Notes: generated by a model from the letters alone, not told the origin. A stretch of DNA of 64,000 nt from Acetobacter vaccinii (GCF_008365315.1 NZ_CP043506.1:2214001-2278000); one strand, 5' to 3'. Positions 8,720 through 18,463 are shown, counted from the stretch's first letter. Numbers and translations are program-made.

Positions 8720-9373
8720 ATGACCCTTTTTTCACGTGTTCTGGCCCCTTTGTGCGTGGCCTTGCTGCTTGGCGGTGGTGTGGCCCATGCCCAGCAGGCG
8801 GGTGATGCAGCCTCGACCGGGCCTGAGGCTGCGGCTCTGTCTGGGGCAGACAGGAGCTGGATTGAAAAAATTGAGCAGGCGCTGAACAGGAACACCACGT
8901 TTGAGGCCCGCATCCAGCAGATTGATGCCAGCGGTAAACGTGTGACCGGGCATGTATGGATGAAGCGGCCCGGACAGATGCGCCTGGCTTACGACCCGCC
9001 ATCCCCCCTGTTGCTGGTGGCCAGTGACGGCAAAGTGGTTTTTCGGGACAGCCAACTGGACCAGACAACGGTTATTCCCATTGACCGCACGCCGCTTGGC
9101 CTGCTGCTGCGCAGCCATGTGAGCCTGTCAGAGGGTGTGACGATCACCAATTTCCAGCATGCCAATGGGCTGGTGCAGGTCACGCTTGTTCGGACAGCCT
9201 CTGCCGCCGACGGCAGCCTGACATTGGTTTTTTATGAAAAACCCCTCGCCCTGCGGTCGTGGAGTGTCGTGGATGCTCAGGGGCATGAAACACAGGTGAC
9301 GCTGTATGATGTGCACGAAGGGGGCACTCTGGCACCCAGCCTGTTCGTCCTGCCTGCGCAACCGCAGGAATAA
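8720..9373 (+). CDS. lolA: LolA-type outer-membrane lipoprotein carrier
   Basis: The 217-residue protein has a Sec signal peptide (about 1-24, cleavage after AHA). The mature region carries the LolA features FEARIQQ, G.VWMKRPGQMRLAYDPP, LLVASDGKVVFRDSQLDQTTVIPID and TPLGLLL. LolA shuttles lipoproteins released by LolCDE across the periplasm to the outer membrane. The client lipoproteins BamB and BamE are also encoded in this window. It follows ubiA by 96 bp and may have its own promoter, though I could not identify one. Confidence 0.92.
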   Translation: MTLFSRVLAPLCVALLLGGGVAHAQQAGDAASTGPEAAALSGADRSWIEKIEQALNRNTTFEARIQQIDASGKRVTGHVWMKRPGQMRLAYDPPSPLLLVASDGKVVFRDSQLDQTTVIPIDRTPLGLLLRSHVSLSEGVTITNFQHANGLVQVTLVRTASAADGSLTLVFYEKPLALRSWSVVDAQGHETQVTLYDVHEGGTLAPSLFVLPAQPQE

Positions 9374-9481
9374 GGGCGCAGCCTACCCTGTGGTCTGGAA
9401 AAATCGGCTGGCGGGGATGATATTCAGTAAGAGTAGGGCCGGGCAGGGTGCTGGGCCGGGGGCGTGGAGTATGTGGGACAG

Positions 9482-10834
9482 ATGACAGGGGATGATCTTT
9501 TCGGGTCAGTAACGCCCCCCAAGGCAGAGGCCGGGCAGACGGGTCCCTCCGGCCAGCGGCGCGCCGTGCCGACCCAGCCCCTGGCTGACCGGTTGCGGCC
9601 AGAGCGGCTGGAGGATGTTGTTGGCCAGTCTGGCCTGCTGGGGCCCGATGGCGCGCTGACCCGCATGCTGGAGCGTGGGTCGCTTGCAAGCCTGATCCTG
9701 TGGGGTGGGCCTGGGGTTGGCAAAACTACGATCGCCCGCCTGCTGGCCCGTGCGGCGGGGCTGACCTTTGTGCAGTTGTCGGCTGTGTTTTCGGGGGTGG
9801 CCGACCTTAAAAAAGCATTTGAAACGGCCCGTAACCTTGCCCGGACAGGGGGCGGTACCCTGTTGTTTGTGGATGAAATCCACCGCTTCAACCGTGCCCA
9901 GCAGGATGGTTTTCTGCCTGTGGTGGAGGACGGCACGATCGTTCTGGTTGGCGCAACAACGGAAAACCCGTCTTTTGCGCTCAACTCGGCCTTGCTGTCG
10001 CGCTGTCAGGTCATGGTGCTGAGCAGGCTGGATGACCCGGCACTGGAGGCTCTGCTGGTGCGGGCGGAGGAGGAAACAGGCCGCCCGTTGCCGTTGACGG
10101 AAGATGCCCGTGCCGCCCTGCGCGCCATGGCGGATGGCGATGGGCGTTATCTGCTCAATATGGTCGAGCAGCTTATGAGCCTGAAAGACCAGACCGCGCT
10201 GGACCCCGCCGCTTTGGCCCGTCTGCTGGCCCGCCGCGCCGTGCTGTATGACCGGGACCGGGAGGAACATTACAACCTCATTTCCGCCCTGCATAAATCC
10301 ATGCGTGGGTCTGACCCCGATGCGGCGCTGTACTGGTTTGCCCGTATGCTCGAAGGTGGGGAAGACCCGCGTTACATCGCCCGCCGCCTGACACGCTTTG
10401 CGGCGGAGGATGTCGGTATGGCCGATCCCCACGCCCTACCGCTGGCCGTGGCAGCGTGGGAGACGTATGAGCGTCTTGGCTCGCCGGAGGGGGAACTGGC
10501 TCTGGCACAGTTGGTGGTGCATCTGGCTACGGCGGCAAAGTCTAATGCAGCCTACAAGGCGTACGGCGCGGCGCGGCGTGCGGCCAAGGCCACAGGCAGC
10601 CTGATGCCCCCCGCGCATATTCTTAATGCCCCGACGCGACTGATGCAGGATATCGGCTACGGCAAGGGGTATGAATATGACCACGATGCGGAAGAAGGCT
10701 TTTCAGGACAGAACTATTTCCCAGATGGCATGCGCCGTCAGAACTTCTACACCCCTACTGGCAGAGGGTATGAGCGCGAGGTAAGGCATAGGTTGGAAAC
10801 ATGGGCCCGCTTGCGGGATCGGCGACAGTCGTGA
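9482..10834 (+). CDS. rarA: RarA (MgsA), clamp-loader-like AAA+ ATPase
   Basis: The 450-residue protein has Walker A GGPGVGKTT (75-83), Walker B LLFVDEIHRFN (about 127-137), the sensor-1 segment GATTENPSF, and an arginine-finger region SRCQVM. The C-terminal tetramerisation region ends with NYFPDGM....FY.P..RG.E. RarA acts on stalled replication forks with SSB and RecA. ATG 9482 was chosen because GGAG lies 12 nt before it. An in-frame GTG at 9464 would add six residues. Ten bp separate its stop from the pseudouridine synthase gene, suggesting an operon. Confidence 0.95.
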   Translation: MTGDDLFGSVTPPKAEAGQTGPSGQRRAVPTQPLADRLRPERLEDVVGQSGLLGPDGALTRMLERGSLASLILWGGPGVGKTTIARLLARAAGLTFVQLSAVFSGVADLKKAFETARNLARTGGGTLLFVDEIHRFNRAQQDGFLPVVEDGTIVLVGATTENPSFALNSALLSRCQVMVLSRLDDPALEALLVRAEEETGRPLPLTEDARAALRAMADGDGRYLLNMVEQLMSLKDQTALDPAALARLLARRAVLYDRDREEHYNLISALHKSMRGSDPDAALYWFARMLEGGEDPRYIARRLTRFAAEDVGMADPHALPLAVAAWETYERLGSPEGELALAQLVVHLATAAKSNAAYKAYGAARRAAKATGSLMPPAHILNAPTRLMQDIGYGKGYEYDHDAEEGFSGQNYFPDGMRRQNFYTPTGRGYEREVRHRLETWARLRDRRQS

Positions 10835-10844
10835 ATATCGCAGC

Positions 10845-11825
10845 ATGAGTGTTGTCAATCTTACCGTAACGGAAGACGAGGCCGGTATCCGCCTTGACCG
10901 TTATTTCCGCCGCCATTACCCGCACCTGACACAGGGGGCGTTGCAGAAACTGTGCCGCACAGGGCAGATCCGGGTGGATGGCCGCCGGGTGGATGCCTCG
11001 ACCCGGCTGGAGCCAGGGCAGAGTGTGCGCGTGCCACCCATCCCCATGGCCGCCAAGCCCAGCCGCGATGTTCCGCGCCCGCTGGACGAACGCCTTGTGC
11101 GGGAAATCCGGGGCATGGTGCTCTATCAGGACGCGCATCTGATCGTGCTGAACAAGCCTGCGGGGCTTGCAGTGCAGGGTGGGCCGGGCATTACTAAGCA
11201 TGTTGATATGATGCTGGATGGCCTGCGCGAGGGGGACGATCCGCGCCCCCGGCTTGTACATCGTATTGACCGGGACACATCGGGGATTCTCCTGCTGGCT
11301 AGAACACCGGGGGTGGCGGCGCGGCTTGCAGCGTCCTTCCGGGGGCGGGATATTAAAAAAATTTACTGGGCTGTGGTGGTCGGCAGGCCTGACCCGCAGG
11401 CCGGGGAAATTGACCAGCCACTGGTCCGCCTTGGGGCTGGGCCGGGGGCCCTGACCGTTGCAGCCGACCGCAAGGACCGAGATGCCCAGTCGGCCCGCTC
11501 GGTTTACGAGGTGCTGGATTCGGCAGCGCGTAAATTCTCATGGCTGGAACTGTCCCCTCTGACGGGGCGTACCCACCAGTTGCGTGTGCATTGCGAGTCT
11601 TTGGGGACCCCGATTCTGGGTGACCCCAAATACGGCGGCCCGCTTGCTCATCCTTCGGGCATGACTGACCAGTTGCACCTGCATGCCCGCATGCTGGACA
11701 TGCCGCATCCGGCAGGGGGGCGGCTGTCTGTCAGTGCGGAACTGCCCGCGCATATGAAAGGCACCTTCCGCGATCTGGGCTTTACGGCGGGCGCAACGCC
11801 AGCCCCCGTACGCCGGGGCGGATAA
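10845..11825 (+). CDS. RluA/RluC-family 23S rRNA pseudouridine synthase
   Basis: The 326-residue protein has an N-terminal S4 RNA-binding domain (about 14-65, with LDRYFR, QGALQKLCRTGQIRVDG and a ..PG..V.VP end). The catalytic domain contains NKPAGLAVQGG (103-113) and HRIDRDTSGILLL (139-151), where Asp142 should be the catalytic aspartate. SPLTGRTHQLRVH follows. It isomerises uridine to pseudouridine in 23S rRNA. RluC (positions 955/2504/2580) and RluD cannot be separated by motif alone, so no symbol is given. Downstream AsmA begins 15 bp after the stop. Confidence 0.92.
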   Translation: MSVVNLTVTEDEAGIRLDRYFRRHYPHLTQGALQKLCRTGQIRVDGRRVDASTRLEPGQSVRVPPIPMAAKPSRDVPRPLDERLVREIRGMVLYQDAHLIVLNKPAGLAVQGGPGITKHVDMMLDGLREGDDPRPRLVHRIDRDTSGILLLARTPGVAARLAASFRGRDIKKIYWAVVVGRPDPQAGEIDQPLVRLGAGPGALTVAADRKDRDAQSARSVYEVLDSAARKFSWLELSPLTGRTHQLRVHCESLGTPILGDPKYGGPLAHPSGMTDQLHLHARMLDMPHPAGGRLSVSAELPAHMKGTFRDLGFTAGATPAPVRRGG

Positions 11826-11840
11826 CAGCGGGGGCAAGCC

Positions 11841-13991
11841 ATGCGGCTGAAGTGGAAGATCGGGCTTGTTGCCAGTGCTGTTGTGCTGGCTGTGGGGGGC
11901 GGCACCATTGTGTCCGCCACGCGTGATGCAGGCTGGCTGCGTGGGCGGGTGGTTGATGCCGTGCAGGCCCGGACAGGGCGGCAGGTGCATATTGGCCGCC
12001 TGAATGTCTGGTTGCTCCCCTTCCCGTGGGTGGAGGCGCGTGATGTCAGGCTGGCGGGTGTGGACGGCGCGGATATGCTGGTTGTCCGGCAGGTGCGCGC
12101 CAGACTGTCCCTGACACCGCTGTTTGCCCACCGCATGGTGTTCCGCTCAGTCAGTGTCATGGGGGCGACACTGAGGTTGCAGCGTCTGCCCGATGGCCGC
12201 GCGGACTGGGATTTCCAGCCCGAAGCTACCGCTGGCAGTACCTCCGTTGCCGCAGGTCCGGGTCGCCTGCATTGGAACCTTGGACTTGCCGATGTTACTC
12301 TCAGCCAAGGGGAACTGCGGTGGGATGACCAATTCGCCCATCACACCGGGGCTGTTGATCTGCCCCATGCCCGCCTGACCGGGCTGGATGGCACTGCGCC
12401 GGATGTGAATATCCAGGGGACAAAAAATCAGGCCCGGTTTGAACTGACAGGCCAGACAGGCCCGCTGTTGCCTCTGGCGCAGACACTCCCTTTGCAACTG
12501 CGGCTGTCGCTTAACGCTGGGGGGCGCAGCCTTGGGTTGGCCCATCTGGATGGTGTGCTTCATCCCGGGCAGGCGGAGGGGGGCTTAAGCCTGCATACGG
12601 GCGGCTCTGTCGGGCATCTGGAGGATCTGGGGCTGTTTTTCCCCCATGCTGGCCTGCCTGCGGCGCGGAATGTGTCGCTCGATGTCACGCTGGGCGGTGT
12701 GTGGCGTGAGCCTCAATTGCTCGGGCTGCATGGGCGGGCTGAGGATATAACCCTGCCGGACAGCCCCGCTGGGCTTGCGCTGCAAAGGCTGGGTTTTGAT
12801 GCCGCCGGTGCAGATACGCCGCTGTCTTTCAAGCTGGAAGGGCAACTGGCGGGGCAGGCAACAGTGCTGTCTGGCGCATGGGGGAATGCTGCGACTGTGG
12901 GACGTGCCCTGCTGGCGCAGGATACTGCCCCCCTGCCGCTGGATGTAACGCTGGCGCAGGGCGAGGCGCATGTGCATGCTGTGGGGCAGGCCGGTGCCGG
13001 GGCATCGGAACTGGATGTTGATGGCGCGCTAGACCGCCTGACATTGCCCCCCAACTGGCCGGGGCTGACAGGGTTTACGGTCAAGGGGCATGTTGCTGCG
13101 GCGGAAACCGCGCATCTGCTGGCTCAGTCCGATTGGAATGCCCGCCTGTCGGCTCTGACAGCATCGGCCGACATGCAGGCGGCATCGGTGGTCTGGCAGG
13201 GGCTGACATGGACCGGGGCTGCTCTGCACGGCAATGTGCAGGGTGGGCAGTTAACTCTGGACCCGGTCAGCGCGCAGGCTGATGGCCGTGCGCAGAGTGG
13301 GCGTTTTGTTTATACAGCTTCGGCTACGGGGCCGCAGTTCAGTGTTGAGGCTCATCCAGTTCTGCTGCCTCTGTCCGCTGTGCAGGGGTGGCTGGGCTGG
13401 CCGCCTGACATGCAGGGTGTTGCACAGTTTGTAGGGGCTGTTTCCGCCGGTGGGGCAACACAGGCTGCTCTCTGGCAAAGTCTGGTAGGGCATGTGGGTA
13501 TCTCGGTTGTTGACGGTGCGGTGCGGGCCAATGTGCTCAAAACCCTGCTGGGGCCGAATGTGCCAGCCAAAGGCACGCTGCCCGTGCGGTGTTTTGGCGC
13601 GCATCTACAGTTTGCTGACGGGGCTGCCCATATCGACCAGTTGGGTTTTGAGAGTGATGTCCTGCATGTGCGTGGGCATGGCACTGTAACGCTGGCCACG
13701 GGCGCTTTGGACATGCATTTGGAGCCACATGTGCTGCTGGGTGGGGCTGCCGCGTCATCCTCAGTGCGCCTGCGCGGCACATGGGTTGCCCCTGCTCTGA
13801 GTATGGAAACGGCGGAAGATGGCCGCTACGGTATAACGATCGGTGGTGGTGCGGAGGATGGCGGCGAGACCTGTCAGCCCCTGCTTGCCGCCGCCCGGGA
13901 GGGAGAGGGCGGGCCAGCGGCCCCGCCGCTCAAACCCCGCAAGGAGGATAAGGTGATGAAACTGCTGCACGGTCTGGGGCTGTTCCAGTGA
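11841..13991 (+). CDS. AsmA-family protein (inner-membrane-anchored, periplasmic)
   Basis: The 716-residue protein has one N-terminal hydrophobic segment (about 7-26), an AsmA N-terminal domain (RTGRQVHIGRL, WVEARDVRL) and a long beta-rich repeat body. It ends with a conserved AsmA C-terminal block (G.GTVTLATGALDMHLEP, then LRGTWVAPALSME). AsmA-like proteins are thought to span the periplasm and move phospholipids or affect outer-membrane assembly. That role fits the other envelope genes here but is inferred. The final codons overlap the ATP12 start by 4 bp. Confidence 0.85.
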   Translation: MRLKWKIGLVASAVVLAVGGGTIVSATRDAGWLRGRVVDAVQARTGRQVHIGRLNVWLLPFPWVEARDVRLAGVDGADMLVVRQVRARLSLTPLFAHRMVFRSVSVMGATLRLQRLPDGRADWDFQPEATAGSTSVAAGPGRLHWNLGLADVTLSQGELRWDDQFAHHTGAVDLPHARLTGLDGTAPDVNIQGTKNQARFELTGQTGPLLPLAQTLPLQLRLSLNAGGRSLGLAHLDGVLHPGQAEGGLSLHTGGSVGHLEDLGLFFPHAGLPAARNVSLDVTLGGVWREPQLLGLHGRAEDITLPDSPAGLALQRLGFDAAGADTPLSFKLEGQLAGQATVLSGAWGNAATVGRALLAQDTAPLPLDVTLAQGEAHVHAVGQAGAGASELDVDGALDRLTLPPNWPGLTGFTVKGHVAAAETAHLLAQSDWNARLSALTASADMQAASVVWQGLTWTGAALHGNVQGGQLTLDPVSAQADGRAQSGRFVYTASATGPQFSVEAHPVLLPLSAVQGWLGWPPDMQGVAQFVGAVSAGGATQAALWQSLVGHVGISVVDGAVRANVLKTLLGPNVPAKGTLPVRCFGAHLQFADGAAHIDQLGFESDVLHVRGHGTVTLATGALDMHLEPHVLLGGAAASSSVRLRGTWVAPALSMETAEDGRYGITIGGGAEDGGETCQPLLAAAREGEGGPAAPPLKPRKEDKVMKLLHGLGLFQ

Positions 13992-14746
13992 GCGAACCTA
14001 CGCGAGATATGCTGGCCGGGCGGCAGCCCGCCGGGCGCAAGCGCTTTTGGAAAGAGGCTGATGTCGTGCAGGAGGCCGAGGGCTTTGCTGTGCGGTTGGA
14101 TGGCCGCACTGTGCGCCTGCCTGCCGGGACAGCCCTGTCTGTGCCATCCCGCGCTCTGGCGGAGGCTCTGGCGGCAGAATGGCGCGCGGCGGGCCTGGGC
14201 GAAAGCGGGCGTTTTGTGCCAGCAGACCTGCCGCTGACAGGCATTGCAGGCTCCATGCTTGAGCGTATTCCACAAGCGCGTGACGGCGTGATCCAGAGCC
14301 TGCTGGCTTACGCCAATAGCGACCTGCTGTGCTACCGTGATGCTGCGGGCAGTGCCCTCGCACGGCAGCAGGCGGAGGTATGGGACCCGTTGTTGCAGCA
14401 ATTGGAGGCTGCTCATGGGTGCCGCCTGACAGTCACATCGGGTGTCATGCCTATCTGCCAGACAGATGATGTGTTGCGCCGCCTGTACCATGTGCTGGGC
14501 ACCAGCGCGCAGGAGGAACTGGCGGTGCTGGGGGTTGTCGTGCCTGCTCTTGGCAGTCTGGCGCTCGGGCTGCTGATGTTTGAGGCGGGGATGGAGGCCC
14601 AGATACTGGTCCACGCTGCAACGCTGGATGAGCAGATCCAGATGGCAACCTGGGGGGTGGATACGGAGGTCACAGACCGGATCGCTGCCTTGCAGGATGA
14701 AGTTGGCTGCGCCATGCGCTTCCTTGCGCTATACAGGCAGGGCTGA
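13988..14746 (+). CDS. ATP12-family F1-ATPase assembly chaperone
   Basis: The 252-residue protein starts at GTG 13988, overlapping the AsmA stop (GTGA). Family features are KRFWKEADV, V.LDGR.VRLP, LA..LA.EW, PLT..A...LE, and SDLLCYR followed by the C-terminal FEAGMEAQ segment. In mitochondria Atp12 binds free F1-alpha subunit before alpha3beta3 assembly, and alphaproteobacteria carry homologs. No F1Fo genes are visible in this window, so it acts on a complex encoded elsewhere. The AsmA/ATP12 coupling suggests one transcript from rarA through this gene. Confidence 0.9.
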   Translation: MSEPTRDMLAGRQPAGRKRFWKEADVVQEAEGFAVRLDGRTVRLPAGTALSVPSRALAEALAAEWRAAGLGESGRFVPADLPLTGIAGSMLERIPQARDGVIQSLLAYANSDLLCYRDAAGSALARQQAEVWDPLLQQLEAAHGCRLTVTSGVMPICQTDDVLRRLYHVLGTSAQEELAVLGVVVPALGSLALGLLMFEAGMEAQILVHAATLDEQIQMATWGVDTEVTDRIAALQDEVGCAMRFLALYRQG

Positions 14747-14765
14747 GCCTGTGCCAGCAAGCGGC

Positions 14766-14795
14766 TTGACATAGGGCCTGCGGGTACCGTAAGTT
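14766..14795 (+). promoter_or_regulatory. Candidate sigma70-type promoter for ffh
   Basis: TTGACA at 14766-14771 is a perfect -35 box. The -10 is weak: TAAGTT at 14790-14795, 18-bp spacing. It lies in the 123-bp gap between ATP12 and ffh, about 75 bp before the ffh start. The call rests on the -35 box and position only. Confidence 0.35.
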
Positions 14796-14869
14796 GTCCT
14801 CTACAAATCAGGACCGCCACCTCGCGAGTGTTCGCGCAGTGGCGTGTTTCTCTATGGGGTGTTGTTCTG

Positions 14870-16270
14870 TTGTTCGAAGCTCTTTCAGGCAGACTATCGG
14901 GGGTTTTTGACGGGCTGGCCAAACGTGGCGCGCTGTCCGAAGCCGATGTCATGGAGGCCATGCGCGAAGTGCGTCTGGCCATGCTGGACGCCGACGTTGC
15001 GCTGCCTGTGGTCAAGGACTTCGTCAACAAGGTGCGCGAAGGCGCTGTCGGGCATGAGGTGCTGGAAAGCATCTCCCCCGGTCAGGCCGTTGCCAAGATT
15101 GTTAACGATGCGCTGATCGATGCGCTGGGTGGTGCAGGGGCTGTGCCCCTCAACCTCAGCGCTACGCCTCCTGTGCCTGTCCTGATGGTCGGTTTGCAGG
15201 GGTCGGGCAAGACCACCACATCGGGCAAGCTGGCGCTGCGGCTGAGAACGCGTGAGCGTAAGAAAGTGCTTCTGGCATCGCTCGATACGCAGCGCCCTGC
15301 CGCGCAGTTGCAGCTTGCCCAGTTGGCGGAGCAGGCGGGTGTTGTCTCCCTGCCCATCGTGGCCGGGCAGACCCCGGTGGAAATCGCCCACCGTGCGCTC
15401 GATACCGGGCGGCGCGAAGGGTATGATGTTGTTATCCTCGACACCGCAGGTCGTCTGTCCATAGACGAAGCGCTGATGGAGGAAGTGCGTCAGATCCGTG
15501 ACGCAACAAACCCGGCGGAAACCCTGCTGGTCGTGGATGCCATGACCGGGCAGGACGCGGTCAATACCGCCAAGTCCTTTAACGAGGCTGTGGGTGTGAC
15601 CGGCGTGGTGATGAGCCGTATGGATGGTGATGCGCGCGGTGGCGCGGCCCTGTCCATGAAGGCCATTACCGGCGCGCCGATCAAGCTGACGGGCTCGGGC
15701 GAAAAGCTTGACGCGCTGGAGGAATTCCACCCCGAGCGCGTGGCTGGCCGTATCCTTGGTCTGGGTGATATCGCCGGGCTGGTTGAAAAGGCCGCCGATA
15801 CCCTCGACCACGAGGAAGGCGAGCGTCTGGCCAACCGCATGATGGCTGGCAAGTTCGATCTGGACGACTATGCGTCCCAGATCCGCCAGATCAACAAGCT
15901 GGGGTCCATTTCCGGCATTCTCGGCATGCTGCCGGGAATGGGTAAGGTCAAGGAAGCTCTGGGGGACAAGGACCTTGATACGTCCATCCTCCGCAAGCAT
16001 CAGGCCATTATCTCGTCCATGACCAAGGCGGAGCGTCGCACGCCCGCCATTATCAAGGCGTCCCGCAAGAAGCGGATTGCCGCCGGGTCTGGCACCACGG
16101 TTCAGGATGTCAACAAGCTGCTCAAGCAGTTTGAAATGATGTCCACAATGATGAAGCGCTTTAACAAGCTTGGCGTCAAAGGTCTTATGCGCCAGGGGAT
16201 GTCCGCGCTCATGCCCAAGGGAATGGGCGGAGGTTCGCCGGGTGGGCCCGGTGGGTCTCCCTTCCGCTAA
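14870..16270 (+). CDS. ffh: Ffh, signal recognition particle GTPase
   Basis: The protein has 466 residues if translation starts at TTG 14870, which gives the canonical N-terminus MFEALSGRLSGVFDGL. The next upstream start is GTG 14828, which would add 14 residues unlike the family. The N domain is followed by the G domain with GLQGSGKTTT (108-117), DTQRPAA, DTAGRL and SRMDGDARGG. A methionine-rich M domain ends in a Gly-Pro-Ser tail. Ffh with 4.5S RNA targets inner-membrane proteins to FtsY/SecYEG. It precedes rpsP by 60 bp, a conserved arrangement. Confidence 0.95.
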   Translation: MFEALSGRLSGVFDGLAKRGALSEADVMEAMREVRLAMLDADVALPVVKDFVNKVREGAVGHEVLESISPGQAVAKIVNDALIDALGGAGAVPLNLSATPPVPVLMVGLQGSGKTTTSGKLALRLRTRERKKVLLASLDTQRPAAQLQLAQLAEQAGVVSLPIVAGQTPVEIAHRALDTGRREGYDVVILDTAGRLSIDEALMEEVRQIRDATNPAETLLVVDAMTGQDAVNTAKSFNEAVGVTGVVMSRMDGDARGGAALSMKAITGAPIKLTGSGEKLDALEEFHPERVAGRILGLGDIAGLVEKAADTLDHEEGERLANRMMAGKFDLDDYASQIRQINKLGSISGILGMLPGMGKVKEALGDKDLDTSILRKHQAIISSMTKAERRTPAIIKASRKKRIAAGSGTTVQDVNKLLKQFEMMSTMMKRFNKLGVKGLMRQGMSALMPKGMGGGSPGGPGGSPFR

Positions 16271-16330
16271 GGCGGATTTTCCTAGGGTAGTTTTTTCAGG
16301 TTTTAGTTATCAGGGTCTGGAGTAGTCTGA

Positions 16331-16681
16331 ATGAGTCTTAAAATTCGTCTTGCCCGCGCAGGTGCCAAAAAGCGTCCTTACTACCACATCGTGGTGGCCG
16401 ACAGCCGCAGCCCGCGTGACGGCCGTTTCATCGAAAAGGTTGGCGCATACAACCCGATGCTGCCGTCCGAACACGCTGACCGCGTGCGTCTGGTTGGTGA
16501 GCGCATCACCCACTGGCTGTCCCAGGGCGCACAGCCGACCGACCGCGTGGCTCGCTTCCTTGGCAATGCTGGCCTGGCCGAAAAGCCTGCCTTCCGTGAG
16601 CAGCCCAAGAAGTCCGCGCCCAAGAAGCGCGCTCAGGAACGTGCAGCCGCTGCCGCCAAGGCCGCGGAAGCCGCAGCCTGA
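16331..16681 (+). CDS. rpsP: Ribosomal protein S16
   Basis: The 116-residue protein begins [18 protein letters not shown] and continues [18 protein letters not shown] and YNPM. These are standard S16 motifs, followed by an alanine/lysine-rich C-terminal extension (about 85-116) that is common in alphaproteobacteria. S16 is an assembly protein of the 30S body. It heads the conserved rpsP-rimM-trmD-rplS set; rimM begins 16 bp after its stop. Confidence 0.97.
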   Translation: MSLKIRLARAGAKKRPYYHIVVADSRSPRDGRFIEKVGAYNPMLPSEHADRVRLVGERITHWLSQGAQPTDRVARFLGNAGLAEKPAFREQPKKSAPKKRAQERAAAAAKAAEAAA

Positions 16682-16697
16682 TAACGGCTAGTTCCGC

Positions 16698-17237
16698 ATG
16701 AGCCCTGATCTCGTCCTGATCGGTGTTGTGGGTAAACCGCATGGTGTGCGCGGCCTTGTGCGCGTGCATGCCTATGCGCAGGACCCCATGTCGCTTGAGA
16801 TGTATGAGACCTTGCTGGACGACCAGGGCCGCCAGTGGTCCCTGCGGTGGCGTGGGGCAGATGGTGTGGCGGAACTGAGCGACGCCAAGGGCAGGCCGCT
16901 GGCAGACAGAACGCAGGCGCAGGAGGTGGTCAATACCCGCCTCTACGTGCCCCGTTCCGCCCTGCCGGAGCCTGAGGAAGAAGAATTCTACCACGCTGAT
17001 CTGATCGGCATGGAAGCGTTTGAAAACTCCCTGTCGCTCGGGCGTGTTGCCATGGTCCATGACTATGGCGGTGGTGCCAGCCTTGAACTTGCCGGTGGCG
17101 TGCTTGTGCCTTTTACCAAGGCCTGTGTGCCACGCATCGACCTGGAAGCCCGCACCCTGCAAGTCTGCCGCCCGGATGAAATTTCGGGCGAGGAAGGGCA
17201 GGGCGTTGGCCGCAAGCGGGAGCCCGCCGCGCCATGA
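16698..17237 (+). CDS. rimM: RimM, 16S rRNA processing protein
   Basis: The 179-residue protein has an N-terminal RimM domain (about 5-85; [17 protein letters not shown] is the signature). A C-terminal PRC-barrel follows (about 95-165; [26 protein letters not shown]). It assists 30S head maturation and binds S19. The ATG overlaps the next gene's start region only at the 3' end: its stop overlaps the trmD ATG by 4 bp (ATGA), indicating coupling. Confidence 0.95.
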   Translation: MSPDLVLIGVVGKPHGVRGLVRVHAYAQDPMSLEMYETLLDDQGRQWSLRWRGADGVAELSDAKGRPLADRTQAQEVVNTRLYVPRSALPEPEEEEFYHADLIGMEAFENSLSLGRVAMVHDYGGGASLELAGGVLVPFTKACVPRIDLEARTLQVCRPDEISGEEGQGVGRKREPAAP

Positions 17238-17944
17238 CATGGCAGGCAACCGTGCTGACACTCTTTCCGGACATGTTTCCGGGCCATCTGGGGCAGTCCC
17301 TTGCCGGGCGTGCACTGGATAATGGCCTGTGGTCATGCCGGACTGAAGACATGCGGTTGCACGGTCTGGGGCGGCACCGGGCGGTGGATGATACGCCGTT
17401 TGGCGGTGGTGCCGGTATGGTTATCCGTCCTGACGTGGTGGATGCGGCTCTGGCCGCCAGCCAGGCCGGGGCAGATGTGCCGCGCATCTACCTGACCCCA
17501 CGCGGTCGTCCATTAAGCCAGAGGGATGTGCGGCGTTATGCTGCAAGCCCCGGTGTGCTGCTGCTGTGTGGTCGTTTTGAAGGGGTGGATGAGCGCGTGC
17601 TTGAAGCCCGCGGCCTGGAGCAGGTTTCCATCGGGGACTATGTCCTTTCCGGTGGGGAGACTGCGGCTCTGGTGTTGCTGGATGCATGCGTGCGGTTGTT
17701 GCCCGGTGTCATGGGCAGTGAAGACAGCGGCGTGGAGGAAAGTTTTTCCGAAGGGCTGCTGGAATACCCGCACTATACCCGCCCCGCAGAATGGGACGGG
17801 CGTGCGGTGCCAGATATCCTGCTATCGGGCAACCATGCGGCCATTGCGGCGTGGCGGCAGGCGCAGGCGGAAGAAATAACGCGGGAAAGACGGCCGGACC
17901 TGTGGTCTGCCTGGCTGGACCGCAGGGAAAAAACAGGGCTGTAG
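17234..17944 (+). CDS. trmD: TrmD, tRNA (guanine-37-N1)-methyltransferase
   Basis: The 236-residue SPOUT enzyme methylates G37 of tRNAs with GN anticodon context, such as tRNA-Pro(GGG), which is also encoded here at 31242. Motifs are [19 protein letters not shown], the trefoil-knot loops [21 protein letters not shown], and [19 protein letters not shown]. They are followed by the HYTRP..W.G..VP..LLSGNHA..  segment. Function and length are standard. Translation is coupled to rimM by a 4-bp overlap. Confidence 0.97.
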   Translation: MTWQATVLTLFPDMFPGHLGQSLAGRALDNGLWSCRTEDMRLHGLGRHRAVDDTPFGGGAGMVIRPDVVDAALAASQAGADVPRIYLTPRGRPLSQRDVRRYAASPGVLLLCGRFEGVDERVLEARGLEQVSIGDYVLSGGETAALVLLDACVRLLPGVMGSEDSGVEESFSEGLLEYPHYTRPAEWDGRAVPDILLSGNHAAIAAWRQAQAEEITRERRPDLWSAWLDRREKTGL

Positions 17945-17999
17945 CTGTGGGCGGGGCCGCACAGACAGACCACTTTGGGGTTTGAGGAAGGATACCGAG

Positions 18000-18383
18000 A
18001 TGAACATCATTCAGCAGTATGAAGCTGCGGAAATCGCACGCCTGACAGCCGTGCGCGCCGTGCCGGAATTTGAAGCAGGCGACACCGTGCGCGTGTCCGT
18101 GCAGGTTAAGGAAGGTGAGCGCGTGCGTCTGCAGGCGTTTGAAGGCGTTGTGATTGCCCGTTCCAACAAGGGCCTGAACAGCAACTTCACCGTGCGCAAG
18201 ATTTCCAACGGTGAAGGTGTGGAGCGCGTGTTCCCGCTGTATGCCCCCACGGTTGCCGAAATCAAGGTTGTGCGTCGTGGTAAGGTGCGCCGCGCGAAGC
18301 TGTATTACCTGCGTGGTCGTAGCGGTAAGTCCGCCCGTATCGCGGAACGCCCGCGTGAGGTCGTTGCTCCGACCGCAGGCTGA
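18000..18383 (+). CDS. rplS: Ribosomal protein L19
   Basis: The 127-residue protein from ATG 18000 begins [12 protein letters not shown]. It contains [28 protein letters not shown] and the S/T-rich [13 protein letters not shown] motif, then [14 protein letters not shown], all diagnostic of L19. It sits at the 30S-50S interface. GAGGAAGGA lies 9 nt upstream. It closes the rpsP-rimM-trmD-rplS set and is followed by two hairpins before leuC. Confidence 0.97.
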   Translation: MNIIQQYEAAEIARLTAVRAVPEFEAGDTVRVSVQVKEGERVRLQAFEGVVIARSNKGLNSNFTVRKISNGEGVERVFPLYAPTVAEIKVVRRGKVRRAKLYYLRGRSGKSARIAERPREVVAPTAG

Positions 18384-18393
18384 TTTGGCCGTG

Positions 18394-18463
18394 GGGCTGC
18401 CAGCACTGGCAGCCCGGGGTGATCTGGTGATCTGCGGAACCCGGCTGGCCTCGCCAGCCGGGT
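18394..18463 (+). terminator. Tandem hairpins after rplS
   Basis: Two perfect stems lie in series: 9 bp with a 4-nt loop (18394-18402/18407-18415) and 11 bp with a 3-nt loop (18439-18449/18453-18463). Only a short pyrimidine stretch (CTTTCC) follows the second. They probably form the 3' boundary of the rplS transcript or protect its end. Some read-through into leuC is possible. Confidence 0.6.

Noticed and set aside
14894..16000. 368-codon minus-strand frame opposite ffh
   Set aside because: It lies entirely inside ffh, with low-complexity His/Gln/Gly-rich composition typical of an antisense shadow.
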